Shown in pieces: positions 20,130-29,296 of a stretch of 64,000 bases of DNA. Within the stretch, counting starts at the first letter, position 1. Each line of letters opens with the position of its first letter. This stretch comes from an uncultured Pseudomonadota bacterium (GTDB taxonomy: Bacteria; Pseudomonadota; Gammaproteobacteria; Steroidobacterales; Steroidobacteraceae): contig CAIPVV010000031.1 of the NCBI GenBank assembly GCA_903868595.1, forward strand, positions 17,537-81,536, written 5' to 3'. A program made the translations under genes and the position numbers. Under the pieces are notes generated by a model, which had not been told where the DNA came from, did no database searches, and worked only from the letters and a program-made list of their open reading frames with translations.

Positions 20130-20810
20130 TCACATCTTTTCGCGGACCCCGTACCGTTCGCGGTAGGCCTCGAGGGCCGCCAGGTGCTCCCGGGGCAGCG
20201 AGCCGGCGCCTTCCCGCAGTGCATCGATCAGGGCGCCAAGCGTCAGGATGCTAACGCAGGGGATCGCGTACAGGCGCGCCACCTCCTGCACGGCGGATTC
20301 GGCCAGGGTCTCCCCGCTCTGCGGGTCGCGCCCCCGTTCCTGGCGGTCCAGGGCGAGCGCCACGCCCGCCGGGGTCGCCCCGGCCGCGCGGATCAGCTCG
20401 ATGGACTCGCGGATCGCCGTGCCGGCGGTGATCACGTCATCGATGATCAGGATACGGCCGGCGAGGGCGCGTCCAACGATCGAGCCCCCCTCGCCATGCG
20501 CCTTGGCCTCCTTGCGGTTGAAGGCGAAGGGCAGGTTCAGGCCATGCTGGGTGTGCAGGGCGGCGGCGGTGGCGGCCACCAGCGGGATGCCCTTGTAGGC
20601 CGGCCCGAACAGCATGTCGAACTGCAGGCCCGAGGCGACGATGGCCGCGGCGTAGCAGCTGCCCAGGATCGCCAGGGAGGCGCCGTCGTCGAAGGCGCCC
20701 GCATTGAAGAAGTAGGGGCTCGCGCGGCCGGACTTGAGCGTGAACTGGCCAAAGCGCAGGGCCTTGCGCGCCAGGGCCAGTTCCATGAAGGCGAGCTGAT
20801 GATCTTGCAT
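20130..20810 (-). CDS. pyrE: Orotate phosphoribosyltransferase
   Basis: PyrE makes orotidine 5'-monophosphate from orotate and PRPP in pyrimidine synthesis. The 226-residue protein has the PRPP-binding motif [13 protein letters not shown] (about 120-132), [10 protein letters not shown] and the flexible loop [13 protein letters not shown], as in the gammaproteobacterial dimeric enzyme. The ATG at 20810 ([13 protein letters not shown]) is the family start. It is divergent from xthA with only about 80 bases between them, an arrangement often seen in this class. Confidence 0.96.
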   Translation of the reverse strand: MQDHQLAFMELALARKALRFGQFTLKSGRASPYFFNAGAFDDGASLAILGSCYAAAIVASGLQFDMLFGPAYKGIPLVAATAAALHTQHGLNLPFAFNRKEAKAHGEGGSIVGRALAGRILIIDDVITAGTAIRESIELIRAAGATPAGVALALDRQERGRDPQSGETLAESAVQEVARLYAIPCVSILTLGALIDALREGAGSLPREHLAALEAYRERYGVREKM

Positions 20811-20892
20811 GAGCGGTCCGCAGTCCCAGAGTGTGGGGCGGCACGCTGCCACCCCGCGCCGGGGAGTGTCAATGGCGCCCCGCCTTGCAGTT

Positions 20893-21672
20893 ATGATCGG
20901 CGGGGTGAAAATCATCAGCCTCAATGCCAACGGCATCCGCTCCGCCGCCAAGAAAGGCGCCTTCAACTGGCTCGCCAAGCAAGCCGCCGACGTGGTCTGC
21001 CTGCAGGAGACCAAGGCGCAGGAACACCAGCTCGACGGCCACGGCTGCGAGCTGCCCGGCTACACGAGCCACTACTTCGACGCCCAGCGCCCGGGGTACT
21101 CCGGCGTCGCGATCTTCAGCCGCAAGCCGCCGGATGAGGTGATCCGCGGCTTTGGCGTGCCGGAGTTCGATGACGAGGGACGCTATATCGAGGCGCGGTG
21201 GGGGGACCTGGCGGTGGTGTCGCTGTACCTGCCCTCCGGTTCGGCCGGACCGCATCGCCAGGAGTCCAAGTTCCGCTTCCTGGAGGCCTTCCTGCCGCAC
21301 CTGAAGAAGCTCAAGCGCAGCAAGCGCCGCTACATCCTCTGCGGCGACTGGAACATCGCCCACAAGCAGATCGACCTGAAGAACTGGCGCGCCAACCAGA
21401 AGAACTCGGGCTTCCTGCCCGAGGAGCGCGCGTGGCTGGATACGCTGTTGGATGAGGTGGGCTACGTGGATGCCTTCCGCGAGGTCAACACGCTGCCCGA
21501 GCAGTACACCTGGTGGTCCAACCGCGGCCAAGCCTGGGCGAAGAACGTGGGGTGGCGCATCGACTACCAGATCGTCAGTCCCAGCCTGGCCGGCACGGCC
21601 CGCTCGGCCTCGATCTACAAGGACGAGCGCTTCTCCGACCACGCGCCCCTCACGCTGGAATACCGCTTGTGA
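20893..21672 (+). CDS. xthA: Exodeoxyribonuclease III (AP endonuclease)
   Basis: The enzyme is a 259-residue endonuclease/exonuclease/phosphatase-fold AP endonuclease. Mg-binding Glu is in CLQETKAQE, the Asp/Asn pair in GDWNIAHK, and the terminal catalytic His in [10 protein letters not shown]. It cuts abasic sites in base excision repair and complements mutM and the AlkA-type enzyme upstream. The start is ATG 20893 or the GTG at 20905, which would give the classical (V)[13 protein letters not shown] beginning. The stop overlaps the next start (GTGA). Confidence 0.95.
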   Translation: MIGGVKIISLNANGIRSAAKKGAFNWLAKQAADVVCLQETKAQEHQLDGHGCELPGYTSHYFDAQRPGYSGVAIFSRKPPDEVIRGFGVPEFDDEGRYIEARWGDLAVVSLYLPSGSAGPHRQESKFRFLEAFLPHLKKLKRSKRRYILCGDWNIAHKQIDLKNWRANQKNSGFLPEERAWLDTLLDEVGYVDAFREVNTLPEQYTWWSNRGQAWAKNVGWRIDYQIVSPSLAGTARSASIYKDERFSDHAPLTLEYRL

Positions 21673-23048
21673 CCGCGTGGTGGCGGGGCTGGGGCGCGGC
21701 GGTCCTGGTCTATCGTCAGCCGCGCATGGCCGCCTCGCTGGCCCTGGGGTTCTCCTGCGGGCTGCCGTTCATCCTGGTCGGCCAGACGCTCTCGGCGTGG
21801 CTGCGCCAGGCTGGTATCGAGCGCGCCACGATTGGCATGCTGGCCTGGGTCGCGCTGCTCTACACGGTGAAGTTCCTGTGGGCGCCGTTCGTGGATCGCC
21901 TGAAGCTGCCGCTGCTGCACGACCTGCTGGGCCGGCGCCGCAGCTGGATGCTGTTGGCGCAGGCCTGCCTCGCGCTGGGCGTCGCGCACCTGGCCAGCCA
22001 GGATCCGGCCACCCACCTCGCGGGCGTCGCGCTGGGCGCGATATTCATCGCCTTCGCCTCCGCGACGCAGGATATCGCCGTGGATGCCTGGCGCGTGGAG
22101 TCCGCCCCGCCCGAGGAGCAGGGCGCAATGGCGGCCGGCTACCAGCTGGGCTACCGCGTGGCGGTGATGACGGGCACGGCCGGCGCGTTCTGGATCGCCG
22201 CCGACCACGGCTGGCACGTGAGCTACCTGGCCATGGCGGCGCTGGTCGGCGTGGGGCTGCTCACCACGCTGCTGTCCCGCGAGCCCGTGGTGCCGGTGGC
22301 GCGCGAGTCGCTGCTGGGCGAGCAGCGCGTGGTGGCGTGGCTCAGTACGCGCGAGCACTGGCCGCAGGGCCTGCGCACCCTGGGCGGCACCTTCATCGGC
22401 GCCGTCGTCTGCCCGTTGACGGATTTCTTTGCGCGCTACGGCTGGGCGCTGGGCGTGCTGCTGTTTGCCTTCATCGGCAGCTACCGCCTGACCGACTACG
22501 CCATGGGGCCGATGGCCAATCCGTTCTACCTGGACCACGGCTACTCGCTCAAGGAGGTCGCCGCGGTCGTCAAGGCCTTCGGCCTGGTGGCCTCGCTCCT
22601 GGGCGTGGTGATCGGTGGCATCATAGTGGCGCGGCTTGGCGTGCTTCGGGCGCTGGCGACCGGCAGCGTGATGATGATGCTCTCCAACCTGGGCTTCGCG
22701 GCGCTGGCCAGCACGCATGGGGCGAGCATCCCACTGCTGGCCTGCGTCAACAGTTTCGACAACATCGCCATAAGCGTGCATGGCACTTCGCTGGTCGCGT
22801 TCCTCGCGAGCCTCACGAGCGCGCGCTACACGGCCACGCAGTACGCCGTGCTCTCCTCGATCTACGCGCTGCCCGGCAAGGTGCTCATGGGGTTCTCCGG
22901 CCTGGTCGTGGACCACGTGGGTTACAGCGCGTTCTTCACCTACACGGCGTCGCTCAGCCTGCCCGGGCTGTTGCTGCTGTACTTCGTGGCGCAGCGGCAC
23001 CGGTTCGCGCCGCCCGCGGCGTCCGCGGCCGCGGCGGCGAGCCCATGA
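21669..23048 (+). CDS. AmpG-like MFS transporter
   Basis: The 459-residue polytopic protein has about 12 membrane helices. The N-terminal GFSCGLPFILVGQTLSAWL and the segment FIAFASATQDIAVDAWRVE are hallmarks of the AmpG group, which imports anhydromuropeptides for cell-wall recycling. The GTG start overlaps the xthA stop, and its own stop overlaps the Rieske gene (ATGA). AmpG relatives with other substrates exist, so muropeptide transport is probable rather than shown. Confidence 0.85.
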   Translation: MTAWWRGWGAAVLVYRQPRMAASLALGFSCGLPFILVGQTLSAWLRQAGIERATIGMLAWVALLYTVKFLWAPFVDRLKLPLLHDLLGRRRSWMLLAQACLALGVAHLASQDPATHLAGVALGAIFIAFASATQDIAVDAWRVESAPPEEQGAMAAGYQLGYRVAVMTGTAGAFWIAADHGWHVSYLAMAALVGVGLLTTLLSREPVVPVARESLLGEQRVVAWLSTREHWPQGLRTLGGTFIGAVVCPLTDFFARYGWALGVLLFAFIGSYRLTDYAMGPMANPFYLDHGYSLKEVAAVVKAFGLVASLLGVVIGGIIVARLGVLRALATGSVMMMLSNLGFAALASTHGASIPLLACVNSFDNIAISVHGTSLVAFLASLTSARYTATQYAVLSSIYALPGKVLMGFSGLVVDHVGYSAFFTYTASLSLPGLLLLYFVAQRHRFAPPAASAAAAASP

Positions 23049-23425
23049 TCTTCCCGGCCGGCACGGTGCTGTGCGCGTTCGCCGACATCGCGGATGGCGC
23101 CTCCAAGGGGTTCACGCTGGGCGAGGGGGACTGGCCCCTGCGGGGGCTGCTGGTGCGCCTGGGCGATGCCGTGTATGGCTATGTGAACCACTGCCCGCAT
23201 GCCGGGCACCGCCTCAATTTCCACCCCGACCGCTTCCTGACGCCCGATGGGAGCCTGATCCTGTGCCTCTCGCACGGGGCGCTGTTTGATAAGGCCAGCG
23301 GCCGATGCGTGGAGGGGCCGTGCCGAGGCGAGGCGCTCAAGCGCCTGGCCGTGAAGGTGGAGTCGGGGGAGGTCCGGCTGGCGGAGCCGGCGGACCTGGA
23401 GAAGCTGGTCACGCGCTACTGGTAG
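23045..23425 (+). CDS. Small Rieske [2Fe-2S] protein
   Basis: A 126-residue single-domain Rieske protein. The cluster ligands are in CPHAGH (residues about 55-60) and CLSHGALF (about 79-86), giving the CxH...CxxH pattern. No other domain or membrane anchor is present, so it resembles the NirD/ferredoxin-like soluble Rieske proteins. It overlaps the AmpG-like gene by four bases. The partner is unknown, and linking electron transfer with muropeptide transport may be accidental. Confidence 0.88.
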   Translation: MIFPAGTVLCAFADIADGASKGFTLGEGDWPLRGLLVRLGDAVYGYVNHCPHAGHRLNFHPDRFLTPDGSLILCLSHGALFDKASGRCVEGPCRGEALKRLAVKVESGEVRLAEPADLEKLVTRYW

Positions 23426-23447
23426 CGCGTGGCGTCGGGACGTTCGG

Positions 23448-23759
23448 CTACTCGAAGAGGTCCAAGTCCTCCAGACCATTGGCGTGCAACGCGTTCTGCG
23501 CCTCGATCTTCGCGCTGGATACGTCCGGCTCATCCTCGGCCTGCAGGTCGTCGCCGCCGCGGTAGTCCTCCGGGGGGTCGGCGGTTGCCAACGCACCGGC
23601 CTTGCAGCGCAGCGCCCAGTCTTCGAAGTCCATTTCCTCGACGCTGCCGTCGTGGTGCTGGATCTCGATGGCGTCGTCGACGGCCACCACCTCGAATAAC
23701 TGTCCGCGGCTCAAGAACCAGTCTCCAACGACGGGCTCGATCACGTGAGGCCGTGCCAT
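23448..23759 (-). CDS. DUF6763 family protein
   Basis: The 103-residue acidic protein starts MARPHVIEPVVGDWFLSRGQ. Its VVAVDDAIEIQHHDGSVEEMDFEDW core is the pattern I associate with DUF6763, a small family found across gammaproteobacteria with no known role. It looks cytoplasmic, with no signal or membrane segment. It converges with the Rieske gene and is divergent from marC. Confidence 0.75.
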   Translation of the reverse strand: MARPHVIEPVVGDWFLSRGQLFEVVAVDDAIEIQHHDGSVEEMDFEDWALRCKAGALATADPPEDYRGGDDLQAEDEPDVSSAKIEAQNALHANGLEDLDLFE

Positions 23760-23881
23760 GGCGCATCCTCCGTTCGTTACGCGCCGTCCCGCTGTTATTC
23801 TCAAGGGCGACGTCTGCGTTTGCAGTTCATGGTGCGCCGGCACGATGGGGCAGACAAGGACTATATTTTCCGCAGAGCGTC

Positions 23882-24511
23882 ATGATCGAGCAGTTGCTGA
23901 AATTCTTCGTGGTTTTCCTCGTCGTGGTCGAGCCGATCTCGGTGATCCCGATCTTCATCGGTCTTACCGAGGGAGACAGCGACCGCGAGCGCCGCCGCAT
24001 GGCCCGCAAGGGCGTGCTCATCGCTGCCGCCATCCTGGTGGTGTTCTCGCTGGTGGGCGGGCCGTTCCTGCGAGTGATGAGCATCAGCATCGACTCGTTC
24101 CGCATCTTCGGCGGCCTGCTGCTGTTCCTGATCGCGCTGGAGATGGTCTTTGCACGCACTTCCGGCACGCGCACCACCAGCCCGGAGGAGGAGGAGGGGC
24201 GCAAGCGCGCCGACATCTCGGTGTTCCCGCTGGCGTTCCCCTTCATCGCCGGCCCCGGCGCACTGGCCACGATCCTGCTGGCCTTCGGGCCTGCCGCGGG
24301 CAACCCGCTGCTCTACCTCGGCCTGCTGGCCTGTGTCGCGGTGGTGATGCTGCTCACGCTGCTGATCCTCTACCTGGCCGCGCCGATCATGCGCATCATG
24401 GGCGTGACCGGCGCCAACGTGGTCAACCGTCTGTTCGGCGTGGTGCTCGGCGCGCTGGCCGTGCAGTTCATCATCGACGGGCTGCGCGGCAGCCTCGCGC
24501 ACGTCCTCTAG
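23882..24511 (+). CDS. MarC family integral membrane protein
   Basis: A 209-residue protein with six predicted membrane helices arranged as two three-helix halves. VVVEPISVIPIFIGLT and PLAFPFIAGPGALATILLA are the conserved MarC repeats. The family (MarC/YchE/YhgN) is widespread; transport has been suggested but not demonstrated. Its stop codon and that of trmB on the other strand overlap within a single CTAG at 24508-24511. Confidence 0.9.
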   Translation: MIEQLLKFFVVFLVVVEPISVIPIFIGLTEGDSDRERRRMARKGVLIAAAILVVFSLVGGPFLRVMSISIDSFRIFGGLLLFLIALEMVFARTSGTRTTSPEEEEGRKRADISVFPLAFPFIAGPGALATILLAFGPAAGNPLLYLGLLACVAVVMLLTLLILYLAAPIMRIMGVTGANVVNRLFGVVLGALAVQFIIDGLRGSLAHVL

Positions 24512-25224
24512 GGCGCGGGCGTCGCCACGCGCGCGAACGCCAGGTCGCGCACCTCGTGGCCCAGACGCTGTCCACGCTTCTCAAAGCGCGTCAGCACGCG
24601 ATCCTCGTAGCGCGGTACGTAGTCGCCGCTGGGGGAGAGGTTGCGCAAGTGGGGGTGGGCGCCGAGTACCGCCAGCATGTGCTCGGCGTACGGCACCCAG
24701 TCGGTGGCCAGGCGCAGCGCGCCACCCACCTTCAAGCGCGAGGCCAGCAGGTTTACGAACGGCGTCTGCACGATGCGGCGCTTGTGATGGCGCTTCTTGT
24801 GCCAGGGATCGGCGAAGAGGATGAGCACCTCATCCAGACTGTCGGGCGGCAGGGCCTCGGCCACCACTTCCACCGCATCGTGGCAGAACACGCGAACGTT
24901 GGAGAGCTGCTGGGCGTCGATGTGCTGCAGGAGCTGTCCCACGCCGGGCGGGTGCACCTCGATGCCGATGAAGTCACTGCCCGGCCGCTGCGCGGCCAGC
25001 TGCGCCAGGTTCTCGCCGTTGCCAAAGCCGATCTCCAGCACCCGCGGCGCGCTGCGCCCGAACAGCGCATCCAGGTTCAGCGCCTGCGCATCCAGGCCCA
25101 GCCCATACACCGGCCAGAGCTTGTCCATCGCCCGCTGCTGGCCGTCGGTCATCCGGCCCGCCCGCACGACGTAGCTGCGGATGCTGCGATGGCCGGCCCC
25201 GTCCGTGCGCTCCTGCTCGGCCAT
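24508..25224 (-). CDS. trmB: tRNA (guanine46-N7)-methyltransferase TrmB
   Basis: TrmB methylates G46 in the variable loop of many tRNAs. The roughly 238-residue protein shows the SAM motif EIGFGNGENL, the HPPG and substrate-binding DPWHKKRHHKRR segments and a C-terminal TRFEKRG. GGAGGG lies nine bases before the ATG at 25224. A GTG at 25230 that overlaps the uup stop is the alternative start. Either way translation is coupled to uup. Confidence 0.95.
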   Translation of the reverse strand: MAEQERTDGAGHRSIRSYVVRAGRMTDGQQRAMDKLWPVYGLGLDAQALNLDALFGRSAPRVLEIGFGNGENLAQLAAQRPGSDFIGIEVHPPGVGQLLQHIDAQQLSNVRVFCHDAVEVVAEALPPDSLDEVLILFADPWHKKRHHKRRIVQTPFVNLLASRLKVGGALRLATDWVPYAEHMLAVLGAHPHLRNLSPSGDYVPRYEDRVLTRFEKRGQRLGHEVRDLAFARVATPAP

Positions 25225-25229
25225 CTGCA

Positions 25230-27128
25230 CTAGCCCTCCAGTTCCGCCCAGCGCGTGAACGCCGTTTCGATGTCTGCGTCGACCTGCGCGGCGCGCGCCA
25301 GCTCCGACTTCACCGTCGCCGCATCCTGCTTGTAGAACGCGGGATCGGCGGTACGCGCGGCCAGGCCCGCCTTCTCTGCCTCCAGCTTCTCCAGCTTCAG
25401 GGTGAGCGCATCGAGTTCCCGCTGCTCGTTGTTGCTGCGGCGCTTGCGCGCGGGCGCCGCCTTGGGCGCAGGCTCCGGTGCCTTGGGCGGCGCGGGCGGG
25501 GCTTTGGCACGCTGCGCAGCCTGCCGCCGCTCGTTGCGGTAGGCGACCCAGTCGCTGTAGCCACCGACGAAGTCCTGCACGAGGCCGTTGCCTTCCAGCA
25601 CGAAGAGGTTGGTGACGACGCTGTCCAGGAACGCGCGGTCGTGGCTGACCAGCAGAAGCGTGCCGGCGAATTCCGTCACCAGCTCCTGCAGCAGTTCCAG
25701 CGTGTCGATGTCCAGATCGTTGGTCGGCTCGTCCATCACCAAAAGGTTGGCCGGCTGCGCGAACAGCTTGGCCAGCAGCAGGCGGTTGCGCTCGCCGCCG
25801 GAGAGCGCGGCCGCCGGCGTCTTGAGCTGGTCCGGTCGGAACAGGAAGTCCCGCAGGTAGCTGGAGACGTGGCGGTTCTGGCCGTTGATCATCACGAAGT
25901 CGCTGCGGTCGCTGACATTCTCCATGACCGAGGCTTCCAGGTTCAGCGTGGCGCGCTGCTGGTCGTAGTAGGCAACCTGCTGCTTGGTGCCGCGGATCAC
26001 CTTGCCGCTGGTCGGCTCCAGTTCCCCCAGCAGCAGCTTAAGCAGCGTGCTCTTGCCCGCGCCGTTGGGGCCGACGATGCCGATGCGGTCGCCGCGCATC
26101 ACGCGGCCGGTGAAGTCGCGGATGACTTGCCGATCGCCAAAGCTCACGGACACCTCCTCGGCCTCGAAGATCAGCTTGCCGGACTCCTGGCCCTCCTGGA
26201 CGCCGACGTTCATCTGCCCGACGCGGTCGCGGCGGTCGCGGCGCTCCTGGCGCAGTGCCATCAGCGCGCGTACGCGTCCCTCGTTGCGGGTGCGGCGGGC
26301 CTCCACGCCCTTGCGGATCCAGACCTCCTCCTGCGCGAGCTTCTTGTCGAACAAGGCGTTTTCCTTCGCCTCGTTGGCCAGCTGCTCGGCCTTCTTCTGC
26401 GCATAGGCGTCGTAGTTGCCGGGCCAGCTGCTCAGCGTGCCACGGTCCAGGTCGATGATGCGCGTGGCCAGGTTGTTCACGAAGCGCCGGTCGTGGCTGA
26501 CGAACAGCAGCGCGCCCTGGAACTCCTTGAGGAACTCCTCCAGCCACTCGATCGCCTCGATATCCAGGTGGTTGGTCGGCTCATCCAGCAGCAGCAGCTC
26601 CGGATCGCAGACCAGCGCGCGGCCCAGCAGCGCGCGGCGGCGCCAGCCGCCGGAGAGCGCCTCGTAGGGGGTCTCGCCGTCCAAATCCAGGTGCGAGAGC
26701 ACCGTGTCCACCCGCTGCTCGATTTGCCAGCCCTGGGCGGCGTCGATCTGCTCCATCAGCCGGCCGAGCTTCGCGCCGTCGGCGTCGGAGTGGCTCTTGG
26801 CATAGGCGTTGGCGGTGGCGTGGTAGGCGGCCAGCAGGCGGGCGACCTCCGGCATGCCACCGGCCACGACCTCGCGCACCGTCTCGCCGGTGACCGGTGC
26901 GATGTCCTGCTGCAGGTGGGCCACGCGGGCGCCCGGCCGGATCCACACGATCCCCGCGTCCGGGTGGGCCTCCCCGCCGACCAGTCGCAGCAGCGAGGAC
27001 TTGCCCTCGCCATTGCGACCCACGACGCAGACCCGCTCGCCGGGTTCCACCTGCAGCCCGGCCTTCTCCAGCAGGGGGCGGGAGCCAAAGGCCAGGGACA
27101 CGCCGTCCAGGCGAAGCACAGGTGCCAT
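25230..27128 (-). CDS. uup: ABC-F ATPase Uup
   Basis: A 632-residue soluble protein with two ABC domains. The first has GRNGEGKSS and the signature LSGGWRRRA. The second has GPNGAGKST and LSGGERNRL. Both have intact DEPTN Walker B motifs and are joined by a charged linker. The tail is a coiled coil (LDALTLKLEKLEAEKAGL), as in Uup, after a Pro/Ala/Lys-rich hinge. ABC-F proteins act on ribosomes, and Uup also affects DNA branched structures. It is followed by trmB in the same operon. Confidence 0.92.
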   Translation of the reverse strand: MAPVLRLDGVSLAFGSRPLLEKAGLQVEPGERVCVVGRNGEGKSSLLRLVGGEAHPDAGIVWIRPGARVAHLQQDIAPVTGETVREVVAGGMPEVARLLAAYHATANAYAKSHSDADGAKLGRLMEQIDAAQGWQIEQRVDTVLSHLDLDGETPYEALSGGWRRRALLGRALVCDPELLLLDEPTNHLDIEAIEWLEEFLKEFQGALLFVSHDRRFVNNLATRIIDLDRGTLSSWPGNYDAYAQKKAEQLANEAKENALFDKKLAQEEVWIRKGVEARRTRNEGRVRALMALRQERRDRRDRVGQMNVGVQEGQESGKLIFEAEEVSVSFGDRQVIRDFTGRVMRGDRIGIVGPNGAGKSTLLKLLLGELEPTSGKVIRGTKQQVAYYDQQRATLNLEASVMENVSDRSDFVMINGQNRHVSSYLRDFLFRPDQLKTPAAALSGGERNRLLLAKLFAQPANLLVMDEPTNDLDIDTLELLQELVTEFAGTLLLVSHDRAFLDSVVTNLFVLEGNGLVQDFVGGYSDWVAYRNERRQAAQRAKAPPAPPKAPEPAPKAAPARKRRSNNEQRELDALTLKLEKLEAEKAGLAARTADPAFYKQDAATVKSELARAAQVDADIETAFTRWAELEG

Positions 27129-27346
27129 GGCGTTAGCAACCCACTACGGCGCCGGAGCGCAATGCGGCCCGAGCGACTGGGAGATGCGTCCCGGCGCCGC
27201 ACGCAGCCGCCACCTGCCTAACCGTGCCGCCCGCCAGGGTCGAAAGGGGTGCACTCCACCCTAATCCTCCCCGTCGGCGTGGCGCGGGATTGGATCGGGG
27301 CGGGGCGCCGGTTTCGGATCGGTGAGCGTCGGCTAAAGGAATTTTC

Positions 27347-28116
27347 GTGCTTGCAATCATCGGTACGTTAGTCGTCCTGGGCAGTGTGCTCGGCGGATTC
27401 CTCGCGGGCGGCAGCAGCATTCTGCTGCGCTACCAACCGCTGGAAATCGTGATCATTTGCGGCGCTGTGCTCGGCGCCTTCCTCACCAGCAATCCCGTGA
27501 AAGTCGTGAAGGACTCCTTCACGGGCGCGCTGGGCCTGGTCAAGGGCGCGCGCTACGGCCGCCAAGAATACATCCAGCTGCTGAACCTCATTTACGACAT
27601 TCTCGTCCCGGCCGGAAAAGATGGCGTTTTGGCCATCGAACGGCACATCGAGGGCCCCTCGAAGCGCGATATCTTCCATGAATACCCCATCGTGACGACC
27701 GACCGTCACCTGTTGGCGTTCATCGCGGACTGCCTGCGCCTGATCTTCGGCGGCAACCTGGCCCCCCACGAGCTGGCAAGCCTGCTGGGATACCCGCGGG
27801 AGACCCACCACCACGAGGCGGCGGAGCCGACCCATGCGGTGCAGAAGGTGGCCGACCCACTGCCGGGCTTTGGCATCGCGGCGGCGGTGCTAGGCATCGT
27901 GACCACAAGGGCCGCCATCGACGGCGCCAGCACCTCGGAAATCGGCGATCACCTGGGCGCGGCCCGGGGGGCACCTTCCTGGGTATTCTGGTCGCCTAGG
28001 GGTGCGTCGGCCCGATCTCCGCTGCCCTGTAAACCAAGGCGAACGAGGAGGCCAAGGCCTTCGAGGTCGTGGAGATGGCGCGGGTAGCCAGCGCGCGCGG
28101 CTACCCGCCGTCTAGC
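27347..28116 (+). pseudogene. motA: Decayed motA (flagellar stator subunit)
   Basis: A GTG start with AAAGGA six bases upstream opens a frame that is clearly MotA: four membrane-type segments, the ETHHHEAAEPTHA loop and VADPLPGFGIAAAVLGIV. After DHLGAA the frame is lost at a run of six G (27966-27971). Adding one G would restore GTFLGILVA. In that corrected frame TAG (27997) stands where family members have Tyr and TAA (28027) where they have Glu, then TKANEEAKAF and ASARGYPPS continue. The true C-terminus is missing beyond 28116, where the adaptor gene on the other strand ends, and no motB follows. The gene is therefore non-functional. Loss or relocation of motility is inferred. Confidence 0.85.
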
Positions 28117-29296
28117 GCGCCGGCTGCCCGTGCGGCTGCGCCGCCTGCACCGGCTGCCCCTCCCAAATGGAATCCGGCGGGTTGAGCACGATGTCCTCGT
28201 CGCTGCCGACGCCGTCGGCGACCTCGTACTCGGTACCGAAATCCCGCCCCAGCTTGACGGCGCGCAGCGCGATGCGCCGCTCCTTCGTCACCACCGCCAC
28301 CATGGGACCCTGGCCGCGGAAGATCAGCGTGCTGACGGGCAGGCGCGTGACGCCGGCCGTGCGCGGGACGTTGAAGGTGATCTGCGCATAGGCGCCGGGC
28401 AGCAAGTGGCCCTGGGGGTCGGCCACGGAGAGCTCCACGCGCAGGGCGCGCGACTGCGGATCGATCGCGCCGGCGCTGCGCACGACCTTCGCCGCGTAGT
28501 GCTCGCCCGGCCGCTCCGGCAGATCGAGCCTGGCTGGCAGCCCGGGGCGAATGATCGCCGACTGCGCCTGCGGGACCTGCACGAACACGCGCAACTGGCC
28601 GAGGGAGGCGATGCGAAACAGTGCGCCCGCACTGCTGCCGCTCGTGGCGGTGGTACCGCCGGCTGCCGTGACCAACTGGCCCACGTCGACGTTGCGCGCC
28701 GTCACCAGGCCGTCAAACGGCGCCACGATGCGCCGAAAGCCCTGCAACTGCCGTAGGCGGGCGACATTGGCCGCCTGTGCCTCCAGCGCCGCGCGCTTGG
28801 CACGCGCATCGGCCACCTTCTCCTCGGCCGCCTGGCGCGCGACCAGCTTCTGCTCCAGCAGCTGCTCCCAGCGCGCCGCGGTGCTGCGCGCCAGCTCCTC
28901 GTTGGCGCGGCTGGTGGCGAGGTCCGCCTCGGCCTGCCGCAGCTGCTCGTCCAGCTCCGGCGTGTCGATCTGCGCCAGCAGCTGGCCGGCCTTCACGTGC
29001 TGGCCGATATCCGTATGCAGGCGGCGCAGGTACCCCTGGCTGCGGGCATAGAGGCTGGCCTCGTTCAGGGCCTCCAGCGTGCCCGGCAGCTGCAGGTAGC
29101 CGCTGTCCTCGTTGGCATTGGGATGGGTCGTGGCCACGTTGAGCACGGCCGCCTCGCTACTGCGCTCTTGCAGCGCCGCGAACGCCTGGTGGCGGCTGGT
29201 CAGTCCGTAGATCACGCCGAGCACGGCCAGGATCGCCGTGGCCAGCAGCCACAGGCGCAGTGTCGAGCGCGAAGCGGGGGAGGAAGTCTCAGGCAT
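28112..29296 (-). CDS. RND efflux periplasmic adaptor (HlyD/MFP family)
   Basis: The 394-residue membrane fusion protein has one N-terminal anchor (LWLLATAILAVLGVIYGL). A lipoyl half (GYLRRLHTDIGQHVKAGQLLAQIDTPELD) precedes an alpha-helical hairpin (about 120-185). The second lipoyl half (FRRIVAPFDGLVTAR) is followed by beta-barrel and proximal domains. The ATG at 29296 (MPETSSPAS) overlaps the pump stop by eight bases, so the gene order is pump then adaptor in one operon. No outer-membrane factor is adjacent, so it would need one encoded elsewhere, for instance that at 62440. Confidence 0.93.
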   Translation of the reverse strand: MPETSSPASRSTLRLWLLATAILAVLGVIYGLTSRHQAFAALQERSSEAAVLNVATTHPNANEDSGYLQLPGTLEALNEASLYARSQGYLRRLHTDIGQHVKAGQLLAQIDTPELDEQLRQAEADLATSRANEELARSTAARWEQLLEQKLVARQAAEEKVADARAKRAALEAQAANVARLRQLQGFRRIVAPFDGLVTARNVDVGQLVTAAGGTTATSGSSAGALFRIASLGQLRVFVQVPQAQSAIIRPGLPARLDLPERPGEHYAAKVVRSAGAIDPQSRALRVELSVADPQGHLLPGAYAQITFNVPRTAGVTRLPVSTLIFRGQGPMVAVVTKERRIALRAVKLGRDFGTEYEVADGVGSDEDIVLNPPDSIWEGQPVQAAQPHGQPAR

